Assembly: GCA_947626495.1 (NCBI GenBank) | Contig: CANQSJ010000007.1 | Span: forward strand, 1 to 64,000 | Reading direction: 5' to 3' | Origin: an uncultured Oscillospiraceae bacterium | GTDB lineage: Bacteria; Bacillota; Clostridia; Oscillospirales; Oscillospiraceae | Length of the DNA stretch: 64,000 nucleotides | Part shown: in pieces, positions 40,656 to 49,452 of the stretch | Layout of the letters: the number at the start of each line of letters is the position of its first letter | How positions within the stretch are numbered: position 1 is the stretch's first letter | Notes under the pieces: model-generated | Databases searched by the model: none | Told to the model about the DNA's origin: nothing | The model's input: the letters and a program-made list of their open reading frames with translations, nothing else | Made by a program: the position numbers and the translations under genes

Positions 40656-43151
40656 AAAACGAAGAGAGGACGGATCGACCATGAAAAGACGTGCTTTGAG
40701 TTTGCTTCTGGCGCTGGCGATGGCGCTGGGGCTGTGCGTTTCGGCCTTCGCGGCGGAGGAAGAGAGCGCGGCGGCCGAGCCCGCCGCCCAGGAGGAGACA
40801 GTCCCCGCGGAGGGAGCGGAGGAGACCGCTCCGGAGCCGGAGACCCCGGCAGAGGCGGATACTCCGGCGGAGCCCGGAGAGCCGGCCCCTGCGGAGCCGG
40901 AGGAGGACAAAGCGGACGCGGCGGCGGACGAGCCGGATACCGCATCCGTTTCCGGCAGCTGCGGCGCTAACGGCGGCCATGTGACATGGAGGTACGCCGA
41001 CGGCACCCTTACCATCTCCGGGACCGGGGCGATGAAGGATTATAAGCGGCCGGAGGATGCGCCGTGGGCCTATGAGGAGTGGCTGTTCGATATAGCGCGG
41101 GTCGTGGTCCAGGGAAGGGTGACCCACATCGGCGATTACGCGTTTTATATGCTGGGCCGGGTGGGCGTGCCGTTTTCCGTCACGTTGGAGGAGGGCATCA
41201 CCAGCATAGGGAAAATGGCCTTCTTTTGCTGCGAGGTGGTTTCGGACATGACCCTCCCCGCCAGCCTGACGGAGATCGGCGAAGACGCCCTTTTTCTGGT
41301 CGCTACGCCTGCGTTTCATGTCGCGAGCGGCAACCGGTTTTTCAAAGCGGTGGACGGGGTGCTGTTTGACAACTCCGGACGGACGCTTTTGCAGTATCCC
41401 GATGGGAAGAAGGATCTCTCGTACACGGTGCCTGCCGGCGTGACGACGATCGCGTCCGGCGCCTTGTACGGCGCGGCGTTCACCAGCGTAACCTTCCCGG
41501 ATACGCTTACGGCGATTGGCGATTATGCCTTCCAGTTCTCCGAGATCTGCAGCCTCGATCTCCCCAGTGGGCTGAAGACCCTGGGGGTATGCGCATTCTG
41601 GGGCTGCGACAGTCTGCAGGAGGTGACGATTCCCGCCAGTGTGACGAAGATCGACGCAGGGGCGTTCGGTCTGATGTCCCCATCCGATGTGACGGTCCTC
41701 AGTCCGTATTGTCAGATCGCGGAAGGAAGCGACTACGGAACCACAACGCTGGGCGACCCGGAGGTGACCGTTATCCACGGCTATGACGGCTCCACGGCGG
41801 AAAGCCACGCGAGACAGTATGGTTTCCGCTTTGAGTCCCTGGGTCCGGCACCCTCCGCGCCGCCGCAGACGGACCCGCCCGTCTCCCAGAACACCGGCTG
41901 GGCCAAGGAAAACGGGAAGTGGTATTATTACCGCGGCGGCACGAAGGTCCGGGACGAGTGGATCGAGGACGGCGGAAAGGAATATTATCTGGGCTCCTCC
42001 GGCGCCATGCGCACCGGCTGGATCCAGTCCGGCGACGTGTGGTACTATGCCAACAGCAAGGGGGAGCGCCAGTACGGCTGGAAGCAGATCGACAGAAAGT
42101 GGTATTATCTCAATCCCGTCACCGGCCAGATGCGGACCGGCTTTTATGACGACGGCGGAAAACGGTATTACAGCACCTCCAACGGCGTCATGAGCACCGG
42201 ATGGATCAAGGTGAACGGGATCTGGTACTACGCGGACAAGAGCGGCGCGCTGCAGACCGGATGGAAGAAGGTCGGCGGGGTGTGGTACTACTTTGACCCG
42301 GCGGACTACGAAATGCTCACCGGCCGCATAGACGTGGATGGAGCGTCCTATTATTTGAACGCCAGCGGCGCCATGAAGACCGGCTGGGTCAGCCTGCCCA
42401 ACGGCGATTACTACTATGCCAGTCAGTCGGGCGCGCTGATCAAGGACGATTGGGTGAAGTACAGGGGCAGCTGGTATTGGCTCAAAGCCGACGGCCTCAT
42501 GGCAAGGAACGAGACGCTTTCCATAGGCGGAAAGAATTACAGGTTTAGCGATTCCGGGATCGCAACGGAGGTCACGGACCTCTATCCTGCGATCTCCCTT
42601 CAGGTCCCCCTCTATAAGCAGGCAGATCCGGCGTGGGCCAATGTGCATCTCGGCAGCTCCGGCAAAACGATGAAATCGTCCGGCTGCCTGGTGACGTCGT
42701 TTGCAATGGCGGAAAGCTATCGTACCGGGCAGACGATATACCCTGACGCCATGGAGAAGATGTGCTCCTTTGGCAGCAATGGCAACATGAACGGCTTCCC
42801 CAAGGGCTATACATACACCTCCGGCGGGGAAATCGACCTTGAATTTGTATATGAGCTGCTCCGGCAGAATAAGCCGGTCATCGTCGGCGCCAACGGAGGG
42901 GGAGAGCATTGGGTCGTGGTGACAGGCTTCACCGGGGGAGATGTCCTCACGGCGGAGGGCTTTACGATCAACGATCCGGGCGCCAGCCGCCGCACGCTGC
43001 AGGATCTGTTCAATTACCGTCCCAACTATATCCGCTGCCGCTACTATAAGTGACGGATCCGCGTGTCGGGACAGCCTATTACAAAAACGAAGAGAGGACG
43101 GAGCGACCATGAAAAGACGTGTTTTGAGTTTGCTTCTGGCGCTGGCGATGG
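40656..43151 (+). repeat. Duplicated 68-bp leader (ribosome site plus signal-peptide start)
   Basis: Positions 40656-40723 and 43084-43151 match at 66 of 68 bases. Each copy covers the ribosome site (AAGAGAGGACGGA), the ATG, and the first 14 codons of a signal peptide (MKRR.LSLLLALAM). The genes differ completely afterwards, which points to reuse of a leader module by recombination or duplication. Confidence 0.9.
40681..43053 (+). CDS. Secreted protein: BspA-like LRR, wall-binding repeats and C39-like peptidase domain
   Basis: The 790-residue exported protein. Residues 1-24 form a signal peptide (cleavage likely after AFA), then a Glu/Pro/Ala-rich linker to about 90. Residues about 92-395 carry BspA/LRR_5-type repeats (SLTEIGEDAL, GLKTLGVCAFWGCDSLQEVTIP). 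Residues about 404-640 are choline-binding-like wall repeats (GWAKENGKWYYY, MRTGWIQSGDVWYY). Residues about 641-790 resemble a C39_2/papain-fold domain with Cys669 (SSGCLVTS), His743 (EHWVVVTG) and Asp765 (INDPG), a plausible complete catalytic triad. The role is likely at the cell surface, in adhesion and cleavage of peptides or peptidoglycan cross-links. I start at ATG 40681 because of the signal peptide and ribosome site. Confidence 0.85.
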   Translation: MKRRALSLLLALAMALGLCVSAFAAEEESAAAEPAAQEETVPAEGAEETAPEPETPAEADTPAEPGEPAPAEPEEDKADAAADEPDTASVSGSCGANGGHVTWRYADGTLTISGTGAMKDYKRPEDAPWAYEEWLFDIARVVVQGRVTHIGDYAFYMLGRVGVPFSVTLEEGITSIGKMAFFCCEVVSDMTLPASLTEIGEDALFLVATPAFHVASGNRFFKAVDGVLFDNSGRTLLQYPDGKKDLSYTVPAGVTTIASGALYGAAFTSVTFPDTLTAIGDYAFQFSEICSLDLPSGLKTLGVCAFWGCDSLQEVTIPASVTKIDAGAFGLMSPSDVTVLSPYCQIAEGSDYGTTTLGDPEVTVIHGYDGSTAESHARQYGFRFESLGPAPSAPPQTDPPVSQNTGWAKENGKWYYYRGGTKVRDEWIEDGGKEYYLGSSGAMRTGWIQSGDVWYYANSKGERQYGWKQIDRKWYYLNPVTGQMRTGFYDDGGKRYYSTSNGVMSTGWIKVNGIWYYADKSGALQTGWKKVGGVWYYFDPADYEMLTGRIDVDGASYYLNASGAMKTGWVSLPNGDYYYASQSGALIKDDWVKYRGSWYWLKADGLMARNETLSIGGKNYRFSDSGIATEVTDLYPAISLQVPLYKQADPAWANVHLGSSGKTMKSSGCLVTSFAMAESYRTGQTIYPDAMEKMCSFGSNGNMNGFPKGYTYTSGGEIDLEFVYELLRQNKPVIVGANGGGEHWVVVTGFTGGDVLTAEGFTINDPGASRRTLQDLFNYRPNYIRCRYYK

Positions 43152-44905
43152 TGGCGGCCCTGGCGGGCTGCGGCGGCGGTTCCGCCGCGTCCCAGCAGCC
43201 CGCTTCCGACGGATCGGACGAGACGCCGGAGGCCGTGGCGGAACCCACGGCGGAACCCACCCCGCCGCCGGAATACCGGCTCGTGGGAGCCGCCCGGTAC
43301 GAGGAGGGGGAGCTGACCGTGCAGTACGCCCTGACCTATGCCGCGGCCGGCGACAGCCTGCCCTCCGCGGTCCGGGAGACGCGGCCGGATGAGGAATATG
43401 AGACCGCCTATACCTATCTGGCGGACGGGCGCATCGCGACCAGCGCCGCAGAGGGCGACCAGCGGAGCAGCCGGATCGAACGCTATTACGACGAGGCCGG
43501 GCAGCTGGTCTGGCAGGCAGAGGTCATGCGGGGCATGTACTATGATGCGAACAACGAGCCGGCGGGGTGGTATACCGACCGGGAGTACAGCGATTATGCC
43601 TATGACGAGGCCGGGCAGCTGATCGCCGTCACAACGGTGAACGGCAGCGGCGAGCGCCGGACCGCCCAGGAGTATACCTACACCGACGGGCAGCGGACCG
43701 GGGAGAAGAACATCTATTATTATATGAATTACGATATCGATCCCAACGATCCCACATCGGTGGAGGATGTGACCGAGTATACCTACGCCTACGACGGCGA
43801 GGGACGCCTGGCGAGGCGGGAGAGCTACACGGACGGGGAGATGACCTCCGCCGTGGACTATACCTACACCGGCCCGATGCGCCTGGGCAGATACGCCAGC
43901 GGCGCCGTGAACGCCGCCCTGCTGGCCGGCGGGGACGAACAGCTCCTCAGCCTGAGCGTGCCCGCGGAGGCGGGCGAGCCGACGGTCGAGTACGACGACG
44001 CCGGATGCCCGGTCCGGATCGGGGCGGGGGAGAGCACGTACGCCGAATTCACTTATGAACCTTACGCCCCGGCGCCCATGGCGGCGGCGGAGGCGCCTGC
44101 CGCAGTGGCGCTGGACACGGTCATGCTGGACAACGAATACTGCACCCTCACCCTGAAGGACTACTTTGCCCCTTACGCGGTGGTGGAATTTGAGAATAAG
44201 TCCGCCGACGCCATCTATCAGCTGGCCGCCTACAGCATCGAACTGAACGGGGTGGGCGTTCCGATCGGGCTCCGGACGGCGTACACGGATCCGGGCCAGA
44301 CCTCGAAGCAGGTCGTGTACCTGGACCCGGACGTCCTGGCCCGGTTTGGGATCCTGTATCCGGAGACCATCTCCGCGACGGCCTCTCTGGGCCAGGAAGA
44401 GCCGTCCGACAGCGGCACCTCCTACTTCACGGTGGAGGAGGGACTGACCATCTCCGCCGAACTGCCGGTCCCCGCAGGGGCGGAGGGTCCCTCCACGGTG
44501 GAGCCGACGTTCGGCCGGGAGCCGGTGGTGGTCGCGGCGACGGATGAGTACAAGATCACGCTGGTGGACGGCTACATAAAGGATGACCAGCTGCGCCTGA
44601 CCGTCCTGGCTGAGAACTATACGGGCCGCTACATGGCGGTGAGCGTCCGGGGACTCAGCGTCAACGGCACGGAGCTGCCGGTGTCGGAATACGGCAACAA
44701 TCTGGGCTACTCGTATTGGGAAAAGGGATATATGGAGAGCGCCGTGGGCTACCTGGACGGCGATATGATCAGAAGCGACCTGAGCCCAATCATAGAGCAA
44801 ATGGGCCCGATCCAGACCGTGGATGTGACTTTGTCGGTGTATCTGCGGGCGGAGACAGGTTATGCGGAGCCGGAGCTGTACCCCACGGTGACCCTCTCCT
44901 TCTGA
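43109..44905 (+). CDS. Secreted lipoprotein with YD-type repeats
   Basis: The 598-residue lipoprotein has a signal peptide and lipobox LAGC with Cys21, then a Ser/Glu/Pro-rich stretch. Residues about 60-310 contain Tyr-Asp repeats similar to RHS/YD units (YDEAGQLVWQAEV, YDEAGQLIAVTTV, YDGEGRLARRESY). The C-terminal half (about 330-598) forms beta-rich segments without a motif that I recognise. Shares its leader with the gene before it, 55 bases upstream, so it may be co-expressed. Function unknown. Confidence 0.75.
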   Translation: MKRRVLSLLLALAMVAALAGCGGGSAASQQPASDGSDETPEAVAEPTAEPTPPPEYRLVGAARYEEGELTVQYALTYAAAGDSLPSAVRETRPDEEYETAYTYLADGRIATSAAEGDQRSSRIERYYDEAGQLVWQAEVMRGMYYDANNEPAGWYTDREYSDYAYDEAGQLIAVTTVNGSGERRTAQEYTYTDGQRTGEKNIYYYMNYDIDPNDPTSVEDVTEYTYAYDGEGRLARRESYTDGEMTSAVDYTYTGPMRLGRYASGAVNAALLAGGDEQLLSLSVPAEAGEPTVEYDDAGCPVRIGAGESTYAEFTYEPYAPAPMAAAEAPAAVALDTVMLDNEYCTLTLKDYFAPYAVVEFENKSADAIYQLAAYSIELNGVGVPIGLRTAYTDPGQTSKQVVYLDPDVLARFGILYPETISATASLGQEEPSDSGTSYFTVEEGLTISAELPVPAGAEGPSTVEPTFGREPVVVAATDEYKITLVDGYIKDDQLRLTVLAENYTGRYMAVSVRGLSVNGTELPVSEYGNNLGYSYWEKGYMESAVGYLDGDMIRSDLSPIIEQMGPIQTVDVTLSVYLRAETGYAEPELYPTVTLSF

Positions 44906-45001
44906 GCGGGCAAAACAGACAAAAACGCCGGGGGCGGGAGACCGCCTCCGGCCCCTTTATAGGGAAGAAATGACAAATTTCATACAATTTTAAGGTTGCC
45001 C

Positions 45002-45030
45002 TTGACAGGGGGCGGCAACGCTGATAGAAT
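45002..45030 (+). promoter_or_regulatory. Promoter of the pot operon
   Basis: TTGACA (45002-45007), 17-bp spacer, TAGAAT (45025-45030). The ATG of potA is 390 bases further down, leaving a very long leader. Confidence 0.8.
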
Positions 45031-45036
45031 GTGTGC

Positions 45037-45393
45037 CGTCTCAATTGGAAAGGACCTTTCCAAAGCAAGATGCGACCGCCGTCCTCCGGGGCGGCCAAGG
45101 CCACACGGACAGCCGGGTCGAATGCCGAACGCCGCGAAAGCGGCCGGCAGCGCAAGCTGCCTTATTGATTGAGTTGGGCCGCCATGGCCCAGGGCTCAAG
45201 TTTTATAAGTTGGTTACTTTATAACCGGTGCCGGGCGGCACACAAACTTGTAAAATGGTCAGTAAGAGTAGGGCAAGGCATTTTGCTTTCAGAAAACTCT
45301 CAAATCCATTGGGACGGGGTCCGTTTTTTTCAGACGGGAGACCGTAACATCGATGCAAGTGGAATGTGCCGGGCATATTCCGCTTGTTTTTTT
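45037..45393 (+). ncRNA. Structured 5' leader of the polyamine transporter operon, ending in a terminator (riboswitch candidate)
   Basis: From the predicted transcription start to potA almost every segment folds. CTCAAT (45039-45044) pairs with ATTGAG (45167-45172) around TTGGAAAGG/CCTTTCCAA, CGACC/GGTCG, a GAAA-capped GCCGC/GCGGC stem and a GCAA-capped GGCAGC/GCTGCC stem. Next come TGGGCC/GGCCCA (45175-45191), CAAGTTT (45198-45204) with AAACTTG (45244-45250) around GTGCC/GGCAC, ACGG-GAGA-CCGT (near 45334), and finally a perfect 14-bp stem (45356-45386) with T7. This terminator lies 28 bases ahead of potA. No T-box, TPP, SAM, lysine, cobalamin or other riboswitch signature that I know is present. 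A ligand-sensing role (polyamine?) is inference. Confidence 0.65.
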
Positions 45394-45420
45394 ATTTTTC
45401 GTCAAAAGGGAGATCGCGCC

Positions 45421-46539
45421 ATGGACAAGATCATCGAGCTGAGAAACATCACCAAATCCTTCGACGGAGAGGTGGTGCTGGACAACATCAGTCTGGACAT
45501 CTACGACAACGAGTTCATCACGCTCCTGGGACCCTCCGGCTGCGGCAAGACCACCACTTTGCGGCTCATCGGCGGGTTCGAGACCCCCGACTCCGGCGAC
45601 GTGCTGTTCATGGGAGAGCGGATCAACGACGTGCCGCCCCACAAGCGGAACGTGAACACGGTCTTCCAGCGCTACGCCCTGTTCCCCCATCTGAACGTGT
45701 TCGAGAACGTGGCCTTCCCCCTGCGGGAGCGGAAGGTGCCCCGGGCCGAGATCGAGGAGCGGGTGGAGGAAATGCTCGCCATGGTGGCGCTGAAGGGCTT
45801 CGAGCACCGCTCCGTCACCAGCCTGTCCGGCGGCCAGCAGCAGCGGGTGGCCATCGCCCGCGCCCTGGTGGGAAAGCCCCGGGTGCTGCTGCTGGACGAG
45901 CCGCTGGCGGCGCTGGATCTGAAGCTGCGCAAGGACATGCAGCAGGAGCTGAAGAACATCCAGAAGGCCACCGGCATCACCTTCGTGTTCGTCACCCACG
46001 ACCAGGAGGAGGCCCTTTCCATGTCCGACACCATCGTGGTCATGAGCGAGGGGCGCATCCAGCAGATCGGCACCAGCCTGGACGTCTACAACGAGCCGCA
46101 GAACGCCTTCGTGGCGGATTTCATCGGCGAGAGCAACATCGTGGACGGCGTCATGCTGGCCGACCGGTCCGTGTCCTTCTCCGGCCACACCTTCCAGTGC
46201 GTGGACGGCGGCTTCGGCAAGAACGAGCCGGTGGACGTGGTGGTCCGGCCGGAGGACGTGGACATCGTGCCGGAGGAGAAGGGAATGCTCCGGGGCGTGG
46301 TCACCTCCGTCACCTTCATGGGGGTGCACTATGAGGTGATCGTGGACATCGGCGGGTTCAAGTGGATGATCCAGACCACCGATTTCGTGGACGTGGACGA
46401 GCACATCGGCCTTTTCATCGAGCCGGACGCCATCCACATCATGAAAAAGAGCGAGTATTCCGGCCTTTACGGCGACTACGCCAGCTTCTCCAACGAATTT
46501 GACGAGCTCAGCGACGCGGAAAGCGAGGGGGCGGAATGA
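45421..46539 (+). CDS. potA: Spermidine/putrescine ABC transporter ATP-binding protein
   Basis: ATPase of a polyamine importer, 372 residues. Walker [10 protein letters not shown] (residues 37-45), signature [15 protein letters not shown], Walker [13 protein letters not shown] and the switch His in [10 protein letters not shown], then a C-terminal TOBE-type domain (residues ~290-350; [15 protein letters not shown]). ATG at 45421 after AAAAGGGAGATCGCGCC, following the long leader terminator. Overlaps potB by ATGA. Confidence 0.96.
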   Translation: MDKIIELRNITKSFDGEVVLDNISLDIYDNEFITLLGPSGCGKTTTLRLIGGFETPDSGDVLFMGERINDVPPHKRNVNTVFQRYALFPHLNVFENVAFPLRERKVPRAEIEERVEEMLAMVALKGFEHRSVTSLSGGQQQRVAIARALVGKPRVLLLDEPLAALDLKLRKDMQQELKNIQKATGITFVFVTHDQEEALSMSDTIVVMSEGRIQQIGTSLDVYNEPQNAFVADFIGESNIVDGVMLADRSVSFSGHTFQCVDGGFGKNEPVDVVVRPEDVDIVPEEKGMLRGVVTSVTFMGVHYEVIVDIGGFKWMIQTTDFVDVDEHIGLFIEPDAIHIMKKSEYSGLYGDYASFSNEFDELSDAESEGAE

Positions 46540-47417
46540 CGAAGAAAAAGACCCGTTCCTCTCTGGTCACCGGTCTGGCCGGCGGACCCTACGAGGTCTG
46601 GGCGGTGCTGTTCATTCTGGTGCCGCTGGCCTTCGTGGCCTATTACGCCTTCACGGACAACGATTTCCGCTTCACCACCGCCAACATCGTCCGGTTTTTC
46701 ACCGACACCTCTCCCGCCGCCGACGGCGCGGGGGGCACCTCCATGGTGCGGACCTATCTGGTGATCAGCTGGCGCAGTTTGAAGCTGGCGGCGATCTCCA
46801 CGGCGGTGTGTCTGGTGCTGGGCTACCCGTTGGCCTATATCATCTCCCGGGCCAGCCCCAAGGCGCAGAAGACCATGATGACCCTCATCATGATCCCCAT
46901 GTGGATGAACTTCCTCATCCGCACCTACGCCTGGATGACCATTCTGCAGGACACCGGCATCCTCAACAACTTCCTTGCGAAGCTGCACCTGGGCCGGATC
47001 CACATCATCGGCACCGAGACCGCCGTCATCATCGGCATGGTGTACGACTATCTGCCCTATATGATCCTGCCGCTGTATTCCATCATGGCGAAGATGGACT
47101 TCAAGCTCATCGAGGCGGCCCGGGATCTGGGCTGCGCCCCGGCGGGGGTGCTGCGGCGGGTGATATTGCCCCTGAGCATGCCCGGCGTGGTCAACGGCAT
47201 CACCATGGTGCTGATCCCCTCCATCAGCACGTTCTATATCTCCCAGAAGCTGGGCGACGGCATGTTCTTCCTGCTGGGCGACGCCATCGAGGGGCAGTAT
47301 GTGGCCAACAATCTCCACTTCGCCGCGGCCATCGCCTTCATCCTGATGGTGGCGCTGCTGGCGGCCATGGCGGTGATGCGCGTCGTCACCGACCGGCACA
47401 CCTACGGAGGGCAGTGA
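46536..47417 (+). CDS. potB: Spermidine/putrescine ABC transporter permease PotB
   Basis: The 293-residue inner-membrane permease has six hydrophobic segments. The EAA-loop [25 protein letters not shown] (about residues 189-213), which contacts PotA, is intact. The start overlaps the potA stop as ATGA, and potCD follows after one base. It forms the channel together with the PotC part of the next gene. Confidence 0.95.
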   Translation: MTKKKTRSSLVTGLAGGPYEVWAVLFILVPLAFVAYYAFTDNDFRFTTANIVRFFTDTSPAADGAGGTSMVRTYLVISWRSLKLAAISTAVCLVLGYPLAYIISRASPKAQKTMMTLIMIPMWMNFLIRTYAWMTILQDTGILNNFLAKLHLGRIHIIGTETAVIIGMVYDYLPYMILPLYSIMAKMDFKLIEAARDLGCAPAGVLRRVILPLSMPGVVNGITMVLIPSISTFYISQKLGDGMFFLLGDAIEGQYVANNLHFAAAIAFILMVALLAAMAVMRVVTDRHTYGGQ

Positions 47418-47418
47418 G

Positions 47419-49398
47419 ATGAAAAAAGCTTCCAAGATCTTTACCGCCCTGATGTTCCTGTTCCTGTTCGCGCCGCTGGTGATCCTGCTGGTGTTCTCCT
47501 TCAACGAGGCCAGAAGTCTCTCGGTATTCTCCGGCTTCTCCCTGAAGTGGTACCGGGAGCTGTTCCGGGACACGGAGACCCTCAAGGCCGTGCGCAACAC
47601 CCTGGTGCTGGCGGTGTGCGCCGCCGGCGTGTCCACCGTCATGGGCACCGCCGCCGCCGTGGGCATCCACCGGATGCGCTCGAAATATCTGCGCTCGGCG
47701 CTGGACATGGTCACCAACATCCCCATGATCAACCCGGACATCATCACCGGTATCTCCATGATGCTGATGTTCGTGTTCGCCAGCCATCTGTTCGGCCTGG
47801 CCAACAGTCTGAGCTTCATCACCCTGCTCATCGCCCACATCACCTTCTGCCTGCCCTACGTGATACTGCAGGTGCTGCCCCGGCTGCGGCAGATGGATAA
47901 ATCCCTGCCGGAGGCAGCCATGGATCTGGGCTGCACCCCCTGGGGGGCCTTCTGGAAGGTGGAGCTGCCGGAGATCATGCCCGCCATCGTCACCGGCATG
48001 ATCATGGCCTTTACCCTGAGCCTGGACGACTTCGTCATCAGCTACTTCACCACCGGAACCGGCTTTCAGACTCTGCCCATCCGCATCTACAACATGACGA
48101 AAAAGACGGTCACGCCGGACATGTACGCCCTGGCCACGCTGATCTTCTTCGTCATCCTGGCGCTGCTGCTGCTGTCCAACCTCACCGACAGCGAGGACAA
48201 CCAAAAGCTGCGGGCCGCCCGGAAGGCCAAGCGGGCCGCCTCCGGCAGGCCGCCCATGGACCCCAGACGCCGGCGGATCCTCTATACCTGCGGCGGGTCG
48301 CTGGCGGTAATCGCCCTGGCGGCGACGGTGGTGCTGGCCGTCACCGAGACGGACAACAAGCCCCAGGTGCTCAACGTCTACAACTGGGGCGAGTATATCT
48401 CCGACGGCTCCGAGGGCTCCATGGACGTGGTGAAGGAGTTCGCCGCCTGGTATGAGGAGGAATACGGCCGGCCGGTGCAGGTCAACTACGAGACCTTTGC
48501 CAGCAACGAGGACATGTACGCGAAGCTGTCTAAAAACGCCATCAGCTACGACGTGATCATTCCCTCCGACTACATGATCGCCCGCATGATCGACGAGGAT
48601 ATGCTCCTGCCTCTGGACTTTGACAACATCCCCAACTACCAGTATATCGACGAGGATTTCCGGGGCCTTTACTACGACCCGGATAACCTGTACTCCGTGC
48701 CCTACGCCTACGGCATCGTGGGCGTCATCTACAACGCCAACGTGGTGGACGAGGCGGACACCGGCGGATGGGACCTGATGTGGAACGAGAAATACGCCGG
48801 CCAGGTGCTCCAGTTCAACAACTCCCGGGACGCCTTCGGCACCGCCATGTACCGGGCGGGCATCGACGTGAACACCACCGACCGGAGCCTCTGGGACCAG
48901 GCGCTGGAGTCCCTGCTGGAGCAGCGCCGCAGCGGCGTGGTGCGCAGCTATGTCATGGACGAGGTGTACAACATGATGGAGTCCGGCGAGGGGGCCATTG
49001 CCGCCTATTACGCCGGGGACTACTTCACCATGCTGGACGCCCAGGCCGACAACGTGGATCTGCGGTTCTACTATCCGGAGCGGACCAACTTCTACATCGA
49101 CGCCATGTGCATCCCCACCTGCTGCCAGAACAAGGAGGTGGCGGAGATCTTCATCAACTACATGCTCTCCCGGGAGCCCGCCATCGCCAACGCCGAGTAC
49201 ACCTATTACGCCTCCCCCAACCGGCTGGTGTATGAGGACCCGGACTACATCGAGGAGATGGGCGAGGAGACCATGGACATCCTCTATCCCGATTGGGGCG
49301 ACTTTTCCGAGCAGTACAACACCTACGCCTACCGGAATCTGGACAACGATCTGCTCAGCTATATCAACTCCCTCTGGGAGACGCTGAAGATCAACTGA
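47419..49398 (+). CDS. potCD: PotC-PotD fusion: polyamine permease joined to its binding protein
   Basis: A single 659-residue chain. Residues 1-255 are the permease PotC with six membrane segments and the EAA loop EAAMDLGCTPWGAFWKVELP (165-184). A basic linker (about 262-286, KLRAARKAKRAASG..DPRRRR) leads to an extra transmembrane helix (287-308). Residues 316-659 are a PotD-like polyamine-binding domain (LNVYNWGEYI, SYDVIIPSDYMIARMI, YAYGIVGVIYN, YWWGTAYIA-type GEGAIAAYYAGDY region), which would face outside, tethered beside the channel. No stop separates the parts. Encoded just after potB, so the operon makes a complete ABC importer. Confidence 0.95.
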   Translation: MKKASKIFTALMFLFLFAPLVILLVFSFNEARSLSVFSGFSLKWYRELFRDTETLKAVRNTLVLAVCAAGVSTVMGTAAAVGIHRMRSKYLRSALDMVTNIPMINPDIITGISMMLMFVFASHLFGLANSLSFITLLIAHITFCLPYVILQVLPRLRQMDKSLPEAAMDLGCTPWGAFWKVELPEIMPAIVTGMIMAFTLSLDDFVISYFTTGTGFQTLPIRIYNMTKKTVTPDMYALATLIFFVILALLLLSNLTDSEDNQKLRAARKAKRAASGRPPMDPRRRRILYTCGGSLAVIALAATVVLAVTETDNKPQVLNVYNWGEYISDGSEGSMDVVKEFAAWYEEEYGRPVQVNYETFASNEDMYAKLSKNAISYDVIIPSDYMIARMIDEDMLLPLDFDNIPNYQYIDEDFRGLYYDPDNLYSVPYAYGIVGVIYNANVVDEADTGGWDLMWNEKYAGQVLQFNNSRDAFGTAMYRAGIDVNTTDRSLWDQALESLLEQRRSGVVRSYVMDEVYNMMESGEGAIAAYYAGDYFTMLDAQADNVDLRFYYPERTNFYIDAMCIPTCCQNKEVAEIFINYMLSREPAIANAEYTYYASPNRLVYEDPDYIEEMGEETMDILYPDWGDFSEQYNTYAYRNLDNDLLSYINSLWETLKIN

Positions 49399-49407
49399 CG
49401 CCGGCAT

Positions 49408-49443
49408 AAAAATACCGCCGCGGCCTGGCCGCGGCGGTATTTG
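49408..49443. terminator. Terminator between potCD and the wall-binding protein gene
   Basis: AATACCGCCGCGGCC (49411-49425) pairs with its exact complement (49427-49441), with A-rich and T-rich flanks, so it serves both converging genes. Confidence 0.93.
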
Positions 49444-49452
49444 CTTTGCCTG

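Noticed and set aside
45031-45420. T-box or cobalamin riboswitch in the potA leader
   Set aside because: The T-box core (GGGTGGNACCGCG-like) is missing, and although ACGGGAGACCGTAAC slightly resembles a cobalamin element, the other cobalamin segments are not in order. I keep it as unassigned.
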